A DNA stretch of 64,000 nucleotides from Arthrobacter alpinus (GTDB taxonomy: Bacteria > Actinomycetota > Actinomycetes > Actinomycetales > Micrococcaceae): positions 1,550,001 to 1,614,000 of the forward strand of contig NZ_CP013200.1 in the NCBI RefSeq assembly GCF_001445575.1, given 5' to 3'. Both the position numbers and the translations under genes were made by a program. The notes under the pieces are model-generated. The model ran no database searches. It had not been told where the DNA came from and saw nothing but the letters and a program-made list of their open reading frames with translations. Below, one piece after another: positions 25,877-34,966 of the stretch. Positions within the stretch are counted from its first letter, which is position 1. Each line of letters begins with the position of its first letter.

Positions 25877-26356
25877 ATGACCGAATCGAGCCACGCTGCG
25901 CACCTGTCCGTTGAAGACTTTGACCCGGCCGCCAGTTCCCTCACTGGAGCCGTAGCCCCGGCCGTCATGGCGGAATTGCTGTCCATCCGCTCCAGTATTG
26001 ACAACTTCGATGCCACCTTGGTGTACCTGCTGGCCGAACGATTCAAGGCCACCCAGCGCGTGGGCATTCTCAAGGCCACACACCAGCTGCCCGCCGGCGA
26101 TCCGGGCCGCGAGAAGGCCCAAATCCAGCGTCTGCGTGCCCTCGCCGAGTCCGCCCACTTGGACCCCGCCTTTGCCGAGAAGTTCCTCAACTTCATCATT
26201 AGCGAGGTCATCCATCATCACCAAGCCATTTCGCAGAGCCATTCCGCAGCAGCCGCCACCGGTGGTGTTCCGGTGGTCAGCTTGGATGGGCTGGGCTTTG
26301 TGGCAGATCCGCAAGCTGCGCCCGTGATGGACGACGGCGGCACGCAGCCCAAGTGA
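25877..26356 (+). CDS. Chorismate mutase (AroQ class)
   Basis: 159 residues. The AroQ helical domain covers roughly residues 35-125: LLSIRSSIDNFDATLVYLLAERFKATQRVGILKA with the catalytic Arg/Lys positions, a DPGREKAQIQRLRALA helix, then FLNFIISEVIHHHQ. It converts chorismate to prephenate for Phe/Tyr synthesis. The N-terminal 35 and C-terminal 35 residues are Ala-rich extensions. Cytoplasmic (no signal). It is followed by a MetE-like gene whose GTG start overlaps its TGA. Confidence 0.92.
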   Translation: MTESSHAAHLSVEDFDPAASSLTGAVAPAVMAELLSIRSSIDNFDATLVYLLAERFKATQRVGILKATHQLPAGDPGREKAQIQRLRALAESAHLDPAFAEKFLNFIISEVIHHHQAISQSHSAAAATGGVPVVSLDGLGFVADPQAAPVMDDGGTQPK

Positions 26357-27483
26357 CCCCCGCACCTGAGAACACCTCCAGTATTGCCCAAGGGCAAGGT
26401 GGTGCTTTTTCCGAGAGTGTCACGGCCACTGCCTTGGGCCCATGGCCGGGCACAGACCCCGTGGAAGCCACCAAGGTTTCAGTAGGGATTTTCCCTAGTC
26501 CGCACCTGCCCTTCATGCCGCAACTGCCCGCTCGCGGGGTGGGCTCGGACCCGATTGGCCGCACCGCCTCCTTACTGACCGAGTTGCCTGTGGACGTGCA
26601 GCCCTACGGCTGGCGCTTTGTGGACAGGATTGGTCTGGACTTCCGGCGAGCGGAATCGGCGCTGTCCACGGATATCAATGTGCTGGCGGATGTTGTTGGC
26701 GACGGGGAACTCTCTCCGGAAGCACTGAAGATCCAAATGGTGGGCCCCTTCTCGCTGGCCGCGGCCATCCACCTGCACTATGGCGAGCGATCGTTGCGGG
26801 ACTACGGAGCTCGACGCGATATTGCCCAGTCCTTGGCAGCAGGCCTGGCCATCCACGCTCAGAAGGTGCAAGCTGGCGTTCCCGGTGCCGCGTTGACGCT
26901 GCAAATTGATGAGCCGCACATTGCTGCGGTATTGGCTGGGACCATTCCCACGGCGTCGGGCTATAGGTCTTTGCGAGCCATCCCGCGCTCGGAGCTGCGA
27001 CAGGTGTGGAGCGATCTGGTGGCCGATGCCCGCGTGGCTGGTTTCAGCCAGGTGGCCATCAACCTGGCGCCAGCCGAAAAAGCCTTGGGGGAGGCAGGTG
27101 ACGACGCACCCGCCGCCGAAGCGGCGCAGTGGCGCCACGCTCTGGAAATTGCTGTGGAGTGTGGCATCGATGCCGTGGCACTGCCTCTGAACAAGCTCGA
27201 CGGCGGCCATTGGGAAATCCTGGCGGGCGCGGTGGAAGCCGGCTTGGGCGTGTGGGCAGGGACGGTGCCGGCCGCTGCAGACCGGGCACAGCTGCCGTAT
27301 GCTGCCCTGGTGGAACGGATCATGCGGCCCTGGCGGAAACTGGGTCTGGCCGAATCTGGACTCAACCAACTACGCATCACCGAAGAATCCAACATGACTG
27401 CACTGACGCCGCAGCAGGCGCGGGCAGTGCTGGGAAAGACGCTTGATGTTGCGCAAGCGCTGGGCGACATCCGCAACGCCTAG
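26353..27483 (+). CDS. MetE-like (cobalamin-independent methionine synthase family) protein, probably not a classical enzyme
   Basis: 376 residues, half the size of MetE and equivalent to its C-terminal TIM barrel: VSVGIFPSPHLPFMPQLPARG, KIQMVGPFSLAAAIHL, LTLQIDEPHIAAVLAGTIPT, LNQLRITEESNMTALTPQQARAVLGK. Only one cysteine is visible (AVECGIDAVAL), so the zinc-binding His-x-Cys and Cys ligands of MetE seem to be missing. It resembles the mycobacterial Rv3015c family, which also lies near mnmA. The real substrate is unknown. GTG 26353 overlaps the chorismate mutase stop, so the two are coupled. Confidence 0.8.
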   Translation: MTPAPENTSSIAQGQGGAFSESVTATALGPWPGTDPVEATKVSVGIFPSPHLPFMPQLPARGVGSDPIGRTASLLTELPVDVQPYGWRFVDRIGLDFRRAESALSTDINVLADVVGDGELSPEALKIQMVGPFSLAAAIHLHYGERSLRDYGARRDIAQSLAAGLAIHAQKVQAGVPGAALTLQIDEPHIAAVLAGTIPTASGYRSLRAIPRSELRQVWSDLVADARVAGFSQVAINLAPAEKALGEAGDDAPAAEAAQWRHALEIAVECGIDAVALPLNKLDGGHWEILAGAVEAGLGVWAGTVPAAADRAQLPYAALVERIMRPWRKLGLAESGLNQLRITEESNMTALTPQQARAVLGKTLDVAQALGDIRNA

Positions 27484-27651
27484 CTCGGCACAGCACCGGC
27501 ATTGCACCATCACCGCACCAGCAATGACAGGTTTCCGGGAGCGCCGCACTGGTGGTCCGGACGCTTTCGCGAGGCCGCACCCCGCTGATGCCCCGCAGCT
27601 GCCAGTTGCTGAATATGATGGCCTTTCAGGTACTAACAAGGTGGGCTGGCG

Positions 27652-28518
27652 ATGACTGGAGGGGAAATGGGCCGGAGGAAGATTAGCCGGAGCCTGGGTG
27701 CACTGATTGCGGCAGCGGTTGTGCTGCTAGCTCTGCCTCCCAGCGCAGTTGTGTCCATTCCTGCCACCATGCCGAGTGCATCGGCCACCACAGAGGCCAC
27801 TCCGGTCAACGGACCGAGCCCCACGCCCGTCATTGGCCCGGTGAGCGCTGCCGTCGGCGATTCTCTGACTCACTCACTGGTGTTGAATCCTGCCTCCGGT
27901 CGGTATGAATCTGTGGATGCCAATATTGCCAGCACCGCCGTGCTGATCGGAGACTCGCAGTCGGCCGGAGCTGCGGGCGTGCGCGCCGCCGATACCTGGG
28001 TGGAGCGTGGACTTTCCTATGGCGGCTACGCCGTGAAATTTGTGGGTGCCTCAGGGACCGGCTTCACCAGAAGTTCCGCCCGATTCGGTAACTATCCGGA
28101 CGCGCTGGAGAAAGGCCAAATGGTCCTTCCTCATGGGAATCCTGCGCTCGTGGTGGTCCAAGGCGGCGGCAACGATGCTGCAGCTGGAGCCACGGACGCC
28201 GAAATTCTGGCGAACGCTGGCAGGCTGCTGCGGGGGCTGAAGGAAAGCTACCCCAACTCGCAGTTCCTGTTCATCGGCACGCTGGCCCGCGGTGGCAAGG
28301 CAGGCGGGCGACGCAATGAAGTGGACATGCTTGTGGCGGGTTTTGCGCACCGCAACGGTGCCTATTTCATCAGTGCCGGTGATTGGCTCACCCGCTATGA
28401 GCTCAGCAACAAAATGGCCGACGGCGTGCACCTCACCCTGGAAGGGCATCAGATATTGGGTAAAGTTCTCGCTTCCCGGCTCAAGGACTTGAAACTCCTA
28501 GGACCCAAACTGCATTGA
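27652..28518 (+). CDS. Secreted SGNH/GDSL hydrolase family protein
   Basis: 288 residues. N-terminal hydrophobic signal (SLGALIAAAVVLLALPPSAVV), a Pro/Thr-rich linker, then SGNH blocks: AVLIGDSQSAGA (block I, GDS), the block II Gly in GASGTGFT, VVVQGGGNDAA (block III, GxxND-like) and the catalytic Asp/His in ADGVHLTLEGHQI. Likely an esterase/acyl hydrolase outside the cytoplasm; the substrate (lipid, glycan acetyl group) is unknown. An alternative start at ATG 27667, just after GGAGGGGAA, is about as likely. Confidence 0.85.
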   Translation: MTGGEMGRRKISRSLGALIAAAVVLLALPPSAVVSIPATMPSASATTEATPVNGPSPTPVIGPVSAAVGDSLTHSLVLNPASGRYESVDANIASTAVLIGDSQSAGAAGVRAADTWVERGLSYGGYAVKFVGASGTGFTRSSARFGNYPDALEKGQMVLPHGNPALVVVQGGGNDAAAGATDAEILANAGRLLRGLKESYPNSQFLFIGTLARGGKAGGRRNEVDMLVAGFAHRNGAYFISAGDWLTRYELSNKMADGVHLTLEGHQILGKVLASRLKDLKLLGPKLH

Positions 28519-28526
28519 TTCTCACA

Positions 28527-28558
28527 TGGCTCAGTGGCTCAGTGGCTCAGTGGCTCGG
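28527..28558. repeat. Four tandem copies of an 8-bp repeat TGGCTCAG
   Basis: Units 28527-28534, 28535-28542, 28543-28550 are identical; the fourth (28551-28558) ends GG. They lie between the convergent stops of the SGNH hydrolase and DUF58 genes, outside coding sequence, so repeat-number changes would not shift a frame. Confidence 0.8.
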
Positions 28559-28577
28559 GACGCAGCGCACCAGTGAA

Positions 28578-29870
28578 CTAGAGGCGGCCGGCGGCTTTCA
28601 GCTTGATGTACAGATCTGCGAGCTTGGGTGGGAGCTCCGCGGGCGTTGCGTCCACCACTTCAACGCCTGCTTGTTTGAGGTAGCTGGTGATGGCCTCACG
28701 ACGGTTCAGCGCATGCTCGGCAGCGGCTGCCCGGTAAACAAGGGTGCTGCTGGAGCGTTCCAGCCGAGCACGCTCCAAGGCAGGATCGCGCACGGTCGCC
28801 ACAACCACCACATGCTTTTGGGAGAGCGTGGTAACCAGCGGAATGAGACCTTCTTCCGCGGCACCGGCGTCCAGCGATGTCACCAACACAACCAAGGCTC
28901 GGTGGGCAGTGACGTCCCGGACCTGCCCTGCGATGCCCTGGGCATTGAGCTCAATCAGCTCTGGTTCTAGTGGAGCCAATGCCTGCACCATGGCATTGAG
29001 CATATTGCCTTTGCCGGTGGAGGAAACCTTGGCACGGACACGTCTGTCGTAGGCCACCAGGCTGACCCGGTCCCCACCCCGTTCAGCCAGGACGGCCAGT
29101 AGGAGGGATGCTTCAATGCCGGTGTCGAGGGCGGTTTCATCGTCAATCCGGGTGGCCGAGGTCCTGGATGTATCCAACACAATCACTACCCTGCGGTCGC
29201 GCTCGGGGCGCCAGGTGCGCACCACCACGTCGCGGCGGCGCGCCGTGGCACGCCAGTCAATGGAGCGGACGTCATCGCCGCGGACGTAGTCGCGCAATGA
29301 ATCAAATTCGGTGCCGGCACCACGGATCTGAACGGCTGCCTTGCCATCAAGCTCACGTAGCTTGCGCAGCTTGGACGGCAGATGGCGTTTGGAGTGGAAC
29401 GGAGGCAGAACACGCAGCACCCCGGGTGCCGCGATGGTGTGTTGCCGAGCCGCCATGCCCAGCGGACCAAAGGAGCGGATGGTGACGTGGTGGGTTGCCA
29501 GATCCCCGCGTCGAGAGGGGAGCAGCTCAACAGTGAGTGCAGCCCGCTCACCGGCACGGATCTGGACACGGGCAAGCGCATTGACGGCCCCAGCCGAAGG
29601 TTGCCAGCCATCCTTGACCTGTGCCCGCAACACTGTAGAGGAGTTGTTGGCGAGTCGCAGGACGGCCGTTGCCGGCTCGCCCAGACGGACTCCCGAGGGC
29701 AGGCTTCGGCGCAGGGAAACCTTTCGTGGCGATGCCGCCAACACCAGATCAACCACCAGAACCACGAGCAGCACAGACACTGCCAAAACCCAGGACATAG
29801 GCCCAGGAAAAACAACCACAGGAATCAGTGCCGCCAGTGCCAAAAAGAAAAACCTGCCCGAAATAGCCAT
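28578..29870 (-). CDS. DUF58 domain protein (vWA-like), last gene of MoxR operon
   Basis: 430 residues with two N-terminal membrane segments (FFFLALAALIPVVVFPG, WVLAVSVLLVVLVVDLVL). The DUF58 signature is present (LRDYVRGDDVRSIDWRATARR), followed by a vWA-like fold with VVIVLDTSRTSA, where D-x-S-x-T looks like a MIDAS metal site. DUF58 proteins are usually encoded with MoxR ATPases and thought to help assemble or activate envelope proteins. It lies 15 bp after moxR and is the distal gene of a five-gene operon. Confidence 0.9.
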   Translation of the reverse strand: MAISGRFFFLALAALIPVVVFPGPMSWVLAVSVLLVVLVVDLVLAASPRKVSLRRSLPSGVRLGEPATAVLRLANNSSTVLRAQVKDGWQPSAGAVNALARVQIRAGERAALTVELLPSRRGDLATHHVTIRSFGPLGMAARQHTIAAPGVLRVLPPFHSKRHLPSKLRKLRELDGKAAVQIRGAGTEFDSLRDYVRGDDVRSIDWRATARRRDVVVRTWRPERDRRVVIVLDTSRTSATRIDDETALDTGIEASLLLAVLAERGGDRVSLVAYDRRVRAKVSSTGKGNMLNAMVQALAPLEPELIELNAQGIAGQVRDVTAHRALVVLVTSLDAGAAEEGLIPLVTTLSQKHVVVVATVRDPALERARLERSSSTLVYRAAAAEHALNRREAITSYLKQAGVEVVDATPAELPPKLADLYIKLKAAGRL

Positions 29871-29885
29871 GGTGCTATGCCCGGA

Positions 29886-31019
29886 TCAACGCGGAACCGG
29901 AACGGTGGCCAAAATGGAGAGCAGGATGCCATCCACGGCAACACCGTCCATCTCGGCCTCTGGGCGCAAAGCAACACGGTGGCGCAACGTGGGCAGGGCC
30001 AGGGCCTTGATGTCATCCGGTGTCACGAATGTGCGGCCCGACAACCAGGCATAGGCCCGGGCAGATTTTAGGATGGCGGTTGCGCCTCGGGGTGAAACAC
30101 CCAGCTGGAACGACGGTGCCGTGCGAGTGGCACGCACCAAGTCAACAACGTAGGCCAAGATTTCACCGGCCACATTGACCTGGGCAACTTCCTCGCGAGC
30201 CTGAGCCAGCTCGGCCGCCCCGGCCACGGGACGCACGCCTGCGGCATGCAGATTCTGCGGGTCGAAGCCCAGACTGTGCCGGCGAATCACTTCAATTTCA
30301 TCGTCCCGACCGGGCAACTCCATGGTGAGCTTGAGCAGGAAACGGTCCAGTTGGGCCTCGGGTAGTGGGTAGGTGCCTTCGTACTCCACTGGGTTTTGCG
30401 TGGCGGCCACCATGAAGGGTGCCGGCAGTTTGCGCGAGACGCCATCAACAGAAACCTGGTGCTCTTCCATGGCCTCCAACAAGGATGCCTGGGTCTTGGG
30501 CGGGGTCCGGTTAATTTCATCGGCCAGCAAGATGTTCGTGAAAACGGGGCCCTCGCGGAACGTGAAAGCGGAGGTGCTGGCGTCATAAATCAGTGAGCCC
30601 GTGACATCTCCGGGCATGAGGTCTGGGGTGAACTGCACGCGCTTGGTGTCCAGGCTCAGTGCAGTGGACAGCGCCCTCACCAGCAGAGTCTTGGCAACAC
30701 CGGGTACGCCTTCGAGCAGCACATGGCCGCCGGCCAGCAGAGCAATGAGGAGCCCCGTCACGGTGTCTTCCTGACCCACCACTGCCTTGGCAACCTCTGT
30801 CCGAACAGCCAGCAACGCCTGGGCTGAGGGGCTGGGCGCCGGGCGCTGCTGCACAGCCTGTTGCACAGGCTGGTTCACCGGCGGCGCCGGTGGCTGGTAG
30901 GCGGGTTGCTGCACTTGATACTGCTGCTGGTATTGCGGCGGCTGCTGGGGCGAGGGGGATCCGGGGTAGCCGTGTTGCGGGTAGGATTCCGGGTTCGTCT
31001 CCGGGTGGGGCATGGTCAT
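29886..31019 (-). CDS. MoxR-family AAA+ ATPase
   Basis: 377 residues. A Pro/Gln-rich N-terminal ~65 residues (PQQPPQYQQQYQVQQ) precedes the AAA+ core: Walker A EGVPGVAKTLLV, Walker B ILLADEINRTPPKTQ, sensor ATQNPVEYEGTYPLPEAQLDRF, and the C-terminal lid SPRGATAILKSARAYAWLSGR. MoxR ATPases act as chaperone-like activators of vWA partners such as the DUF58 protein downstream. ATG 31019 overlaps the DUF4350 stop (ATGA). The Q-rich tail resembles that of the first operon gene. Confidence 0.93.
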   Translation of the reverse strand: MTMPHPETNPESYPQHGYPGSPSPQQPPQYQQQYQVQQPAYQPPAPPVNQPVQQAVQQRPAPSPSAQALLAVRTEVAKAVVGQEDTVTGLLIALLAGGHVLLEGVPGVAKTLLVRALSTALSLDTKRVQFTPDLMPGDVTGSLIYDASTSAFTFREGPVFTNILLADEINRTPPKTQASLLEAMEEHQVSVDGVSRKLPAPFMVAATQNPVEYEGTYPLPEAQLDRFLLKLTMELPGRDDEIEVIRRHSLGFDPQNLHAAGVRPVAGAAELAQAREEVAQVNVAGEILAYVVDLVRATRTAPSFQLGVSPRGATAILKSARAYAWLSGRTFVTPDDIKALALPTLRHRVALRPEAEMDGVAVDGILLSILATVPVPR

Positions 31020-32347
31020 CGACGGGCCACTTCTTCCTCTAGAGCCGCAAGTTCGGCGGCGATTCTCAACATGTCTTTTTCAGTGTGTGGGGGTTCGCCC
31101 AGCAAGATGGCATGAACGTGCGTGCTGGGGCGAGAGGTTGCGGCGGCAACAGCTTCGACCACGACGGAGGGATCCGCCGAATGGCCCAAACGAAGAGCGC
31201 GCGCCAGCCGCGTCAGCGACGCATGTTGGAGCGTGCGCGTGGCAGTATCCACGGCGCGTGCATCTTGATAGAGACGGGCGCGGCCAGCCATGGTTTCGGA
31301 CGCCTTCACAATGACCGGAAGCGGCTCGGCCACCAGCGGCCCGTTCCTGCGCCCGCGCCACAGCACGCCTACCAGAGCCACCAGCATCAGCCACGCCGAT
31401 GCCGGGAACATCCATGCCGGAGTCAGATCGGCAAAACTGGGTGAGGTTTGCGCGGGCGGAACATCATTTAGGGAGGATGTGTACCACAGTAGATTTGGCT
31501 TGCTGCCAAGCAGCCGGAACGTCAGCGCTGCATTGCCGGCCTGGTCAAGGTTGTGGTTATTGACGACGCCGGAAAACCCCAGCGCGGTGATGTCGCCAGC
31601 GCTGTTGCTCGCCAGGAATCCCCCCGATGCTGTGCCCGCTTTTGCGTTGGGGGTGAAGCACGTTTGTGCGCCCTTATAGAGCAGCAGCGGACCCTTGGCC
31701 GGTCCCGTATTCAGAGCCGGGTCTGGGCCTGTGCCACCGATGGAGCCAGCGGCCGTGGCATCCACATTCTCACACTGGGCATCCACCAGTTGGCTGCCCG
31801 CGGTGGTACCGGCAGAGCTGATTTCGGGGCTGAGGTTCTTCAGTGTGAGCGGGCCGGGGGTGATCGCCACCAACTTGGCGCCGTTTTCTTCAACGGCGGC
31901 AGCCAGCTCAGAAACCTGAGTGGGAGTGAGGATTTTTCTCGGGTCATAGAACAGGACAGTGCTGCTGGCGTAGGCATTCTGCGCCAGAGCATCGGTGGTC
32001 TCAAGCAGTGATTTGGTGGCTGTGACAGCCACCCCCTGATTTTCAAGAACCGAGGCAGCAGCCTGAGCGCCGGCCGGAGCCGGGTTGTTGATTGCCAAAG
32101 CGTCGAGGCTGCGGTTGCCCGAATTGGACATCACGAACGCCACGACGGACAGCAAGACAAACACTGCCCCGCCGATGATCCAAAAGCGGTATTTGCGCCA
32201 CCATTTGTTGAGGCGCCGGGCTGCGGTGGTGTCTTCGGCGACAAAGACATGATTGACGGTTCCGTCAGGTGCAGTGTTATCAGATGCATTGTTCTCCGGG
32301 GCATCGCTGCGAGGTGCGGTGGAGGTGGGCACGGGGGAGAGGCTCAT
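31016..32347 (-). CDS. DUF4350 domain membrane protein
   Basis: 443 residues. A membrane helix (FWIIGGAVFVLLSVVAFVM) is followed by an extracytoplasmic domain (NNPAPAGAQAAASVLENQGVAV, then STVLFYDPRKILTPTQVSELAAAVEENGAKLVAI), the DUF4350 signature, and a second helix (AWMFPASAWLMLVALVGVLWRG), then a cytoplasmic helical tail. DUF4350 resembles a gasdermin/IFT52-like ligand fold but has no known activity. Both ends overlap neighbours (ATGA), showing tight coupling. Confidence 0.85.
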   Translation of the reverse strand: MSLSPVPTSTAPRSDAPENNASDNTAPDGTVNHVFVAEDTTAARRLNKWWRKYRFWIIGGAVFVLLSVVAFVMSNSGNRSLDALAINNPAPAGAQAAASVLENQGVAVTATKSLLETTDALAQNAYASSTVLFYDPRKILTPTQVSELAAAVEENGAKLVAITPGPLTLKNLSPEISSAGTTAGSQLVDAQCENVDATAAGSIGGTGPDPALNTGPAKGPLLLYKGAQTCFTPNAKAGTASGGFLASNSAGDITALGFSGVVNNHNLDQAGNAALTFRLLGSKPNLLWYTSSLNDVPPAQTSPSFADLTPAWMFPASAWLMLVALVGVLWRGRRNGPLVAEPLPVIVKASETMAGRARLYQDARAVDTATRTLQHASLTRLARALRLGHSADPSVVVEAVAAATSRPSTHVHAILLGEPPHTEKDMLRIAAELAALEEEVARR

Positions 32348-33018
32348 AGGGACACCGCCGTGAAGTCATCGGCATAGATCGGTGTTGCACGTGCCACCGC
32401 AGTATCGGTGGCAAGCAGTTCGTCATACATGGACTGGGTGGGAGGCACTTTTCCATACCGCACGGCATTGAAGAGATCGGCAGCGCGGTGGATTTCCGCG
32501 CTCAAGCTGGGGAAAGACAGCTCTAGTTCGGCCGCAATTTCTACGGCAGTTCGCCCAGGTGTCCTGGCCGTGACATCACGCTCTTCACCGGCCCGGGCCA
32601 GCGCCCGGAACTGTTCGTTGATGGCAGTGTGCAAATCCCCAGCGTGGGCGGCGGTTTTGGCCAGCTTGCGGTGCTGGTCCGCGGAAAGGGTCATCTCAGC
32701 GTCAAAGACCGCCTTGTCCATGGCTTTCTTGCGATTGAGCCGGGGTCTGACGATGAAGATGATTGCCAGCACGGCAACCACCACCAAGCCAATGACAACG
32801 CTGAGCCCAATATTGCCTTTGGCCGTGCCCACGTTGTTTAGAAGTTCCTGCAGAGCCCGTCCCAACAGATCCAGAATCTGCCGCAGCCAGCCGGGCTTGG
32901 CATCCTGATAGCTCTGCTTGGCCAGTTCTTCAGCGGCCCAACGGCGCGCCTCATCGGCCCCGGGGGTGACGGGGACGTCAAAGAAATTCAGGAAGGGCAC
33001 AAGCGCAGTGGCGACCAA
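32344..33018 (-). CDS. DUF4129 domain membrane protein
   Basis: 224 residues. A single membrane segment (LSVVIGLVVVAVLAIIFIV) lies near residue 75; the cytoplasmic part carries the DUF4129 pattern LHTAINEQFRALARAGEERDVTARTPGRTAVEIAAEL and LFNAVRYGKVPPTQSMYDELLATD. In other bacteria DUF4129 is often fused to transglutaminase-like proteins near MoxR/DUF58. The start is taken at TTG 33018; the region before it has only a weak AGG, so the start is uncertain. Confidence 0.82.
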   Translation of the reverse strand: MVATALVPFLNFFDVPVTPGADEARRWAAEELAKQSYQDAKPGWLRQILDLLGRALQELLNNVGTAKGNIGLSVVIGLVVVAVLAIIFIVRPRLNRKKAMDKAVFDAEMTLSADQHRKLAKTAAHAGDLHTAINEQFRALARAGEERDVTARTPGRTAVEIAAELELSFPSLSAEIHRAADLFNAVRYGKVPPTQSMYDELLATDTAVARATPIYADDFTAVSL

Positions 33019-33030
33019 GGCAAGAACCTA

Positions 33031-34683
33031 CTAAACGTTTGTGCCGGGGTATTGAGAGGCGCCCGATGAATAGGCGCCCGGGACCATGGCTGCGGGAGAG
33101 GGAGCGCCGGGGATCCCGCCGTCGTCCTTCCCACTTTCAGACTCCTTGAGGAGGGTGATATCGAAACCGTCGCGGCGCATGCGCAGATCCACATAAATCA
33201 GGGCCATGACGGCCGTCTGGAATGCGAGGGTAACAGCGCCGACGAGGGCACCGATGCCCGATGAAATGACCTGAACAATGATGGTTTGGGCCAGAGCTTG
33301 CTCCTGGGTGGCCTCGATACTCATGGTGCCCATGATTAGGCCAACAATGAAGCTGACGGGTGTGGTGATGATCCCACCAATGACCGAAGCGATGATGGCC
33401 GCCAGCAGCGCCGTTCCAAAGGTCCGCCACCAGTTTTGCTTGGTCAGCTGCCACGAGCGTTTCACGGCCGCAAGGGCACCGATATTTTCCACCACGATAG
33501 CCGCCGGGGCCACGAGCACTTTGGTGCCGATCCACAGTCCTGCGGCGAGGAACGGCAAGCTGATCAGGATGGACAGGCCAACCGCGGCGAGGGCTCCGCT
33601 GTCCGATTCTGTAGCCCCAAAGGATATGAACAGCACCACTACCAGAACAACGTAAATCAACACGGCAACCAGGGTGGCGGCGGCATAGAGGACCGCCAGC
33701 AGAAGCAGGGTCCCGATGCGTGGTTTGGCCAGCTGCCACATTTGAGTAAATGTGGTCTTGCGGTTGAGCACCGATCGGATCACCGGAATTACCAGTGCAC
33801 CCTGCAACACCATTTGCAGCAAGGTGGTGACAAAGACCGTCACGACGATGGCAATGCTGAATCCAACGAGGCTGCCGAGTAGGCCGTCGATGCTTGATGG
33901 ATCGTTCTCGTCGATGACGAGCGTGCCGTCCATGATCCCGAACATGAACTGACCCAGAGCCATGAACGTGACCAGCAAGGTGGCTGCCACGCTGATCAGC
34001 TGGAAAATCAAGGCAGAACCGAACATGGCCTTGCCATTGCGTCGGGCTGCTTGGAAAGAACCATCGAGAATTTCACCCAGACGAAGCGGGCGCAGCGGAA
34101 TAATGCCGGGCTTGGGCGGGGCCATGTAGTTGTTGTAGCCCGGCTGTTGGCCAGGGAATTGGGGTTGGCCGGGATACTGAGGCTGGCCCGGGTACTGCGG
34201 CTGCCCCGGATATTGAGGGTTCGGCTGCTGAGCATACTGGCCCCACTGCGGCTGAGCAGGTTGTTGTGCCTGCTGGCCCCACTGGGGCTGAGTGGGCTGC
34301 TGGGGTTGCGCGGGAGGTTGCTGCGCGTACTGGCCCCATTGCGGCTGCTGTGGCTGCTGTGGCCGCTCTCCCCACTGAGGTTGGGCGGGTTGTTGTGCCT
34401 GCTGGCCCCACTGAGGTTGCGCGGGTTGTTGGGCCTGCTGACCCCACTGAGGTTGCGCGGGTTGAGCAGGTTGCGCGGGCTGAGCAGGTTGCTCAGGCTG
34501 AGCGCCCGGCCACGTCTGAGCGGGTTGTTGCGGAGCCTGGCCCGGCTGCCCAGGAGGCAACGGCGGCTGCTGCGGAGCCTGCCCGGCGACCTGCCCGGTG
34601 AAACCCTGATTCTGGCCCGGCTGGTCACCTTGCGGTGCCTGCGGTGCCAGCGGTTCTTGTGGTTCCTGTGGTTCCTGCGTCAT
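33031..34683 (-). CDS. Membrane protein with Pro/Gln-rich repeat N-terminus (glycerophosphodiesterase membrane-domain-like)
   Basis: About 550 residues. The N-terminal ~165 residues are a disordered P/Q-rich tract with imperfect repeats of QPAQPQWGQQAQ and QYPGQP. Then LRPLRLGEILDGSFQAARRN leads into about six membrane segments (IFQLISVAATLLVTFM, TLLLLAVLYAAATLVAVLIYVVLVVVLF and others), similar to the 'glycerophosphoryl diester phosphodiesterase membrane domain' family; no phosphodiesterase residues are visible. ATG 34683 follows AGGGGAG by ~5 nt. First gene of the DUF4129-DUF4350-MoxR-DUF58 operon. Confidence 0.82.
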   Translation of the reverse strand: MTQEPQEPQEPLAPQAPQGDQPGQNQGFTGQVAGQAPQQPPLPPGQPGQAPQQPAQTWPGAQPEQPAQPAQPAQPAQPQWGQQAQQPAQPQWGQQAQQPAQPQWGERPQQPQQPQWGQYAQQPPAQPQQPTQPQWGQQAQQPAQPQWGQYAQQPNPQYPGQPQYPGQPQYPGQPQFPGQQPGYNNYMAPPKPGIIPLRPLRLGEILDGSFQAARRNGKAMFGSALIFQLISVAATLLVTFMALGQFMFGIMDGTLVIDENDPSSIDGLLGSLVGFSIAIVVTVFVTTLLQMVLQGALVIPVIRSVLNRKTTFTQMWQLAKPRIGTLLLLAVLYAAATLVAVLIYVVLVVVLFISFGATESDSGALAAVGLSILISLPFLAAGLWIGTKVLVAPAAIVVENIGALAAVKRSWQLTKQNWWRTFGTALLAAIIASVIGGIITTPVSFIVGLIMGTMSIEATQEQALAQTIIVQVISSGIGALVGAVTLAFQTAVMALIYVDLRMRRDGFDITLLKESESGKDDGGIPGAPSPAAMVPGAYSSGASQYPGTNV

Positions 34684-34750
34684 CATGCTCCCCTGAAAGA
34701 TCCCCCATGTAAAAACCTGGCACAGCAACAACTGCTGGAGTTCCCCGCAG

Positions 34751-34798
34751 CGACAACGACATCGACAAAAAGCGACAAAGGCGACAAAAGCGACTAAC
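34751..34798. promoter_or_regulatory. Iterated CGACAAA motif between the divergent operons
   Basis: CGACAA(A/C) or CGACTAA recurs at 34751, 34763, 34773, 34782 and 34791, a period of 9-12 bp, in the 283-bp gap between the P/Q-rich membrane protein gene (-) and mtrA (+). Such iteration suits a regulator binding successive turns; the identity is unknown. Confidence 0.35.
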
Positions 34799-34905
34799 TG
34801 GCGTCAAAATCCGCAGCGGACCCATGCTGTTGCTGCGTCCATCATCAAACCCTATCGGGAAGATGCACGTTTTCCCTGTGTACGAACCGGGCATTGCGGA
34901 AACAA

Positions 34906-34935
34906 TTGACACGAGCTGTGGAGCGTCGATAGGGA
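34906..34935 (+). promoter_or_regulatory. Putative mtrA promoter
   Basis: TTGACA (34906-34911) and TAGGGA (34930-34935) are separated by 18 bp, a sigma-70-type pair, 32 bp before the mtrA start. AGAGG precedes the ATG. Confidence 0.45.
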
Positions 34936-34966
34936 CATTGTGCGGCTTATAAGCAAATATAGAGGT

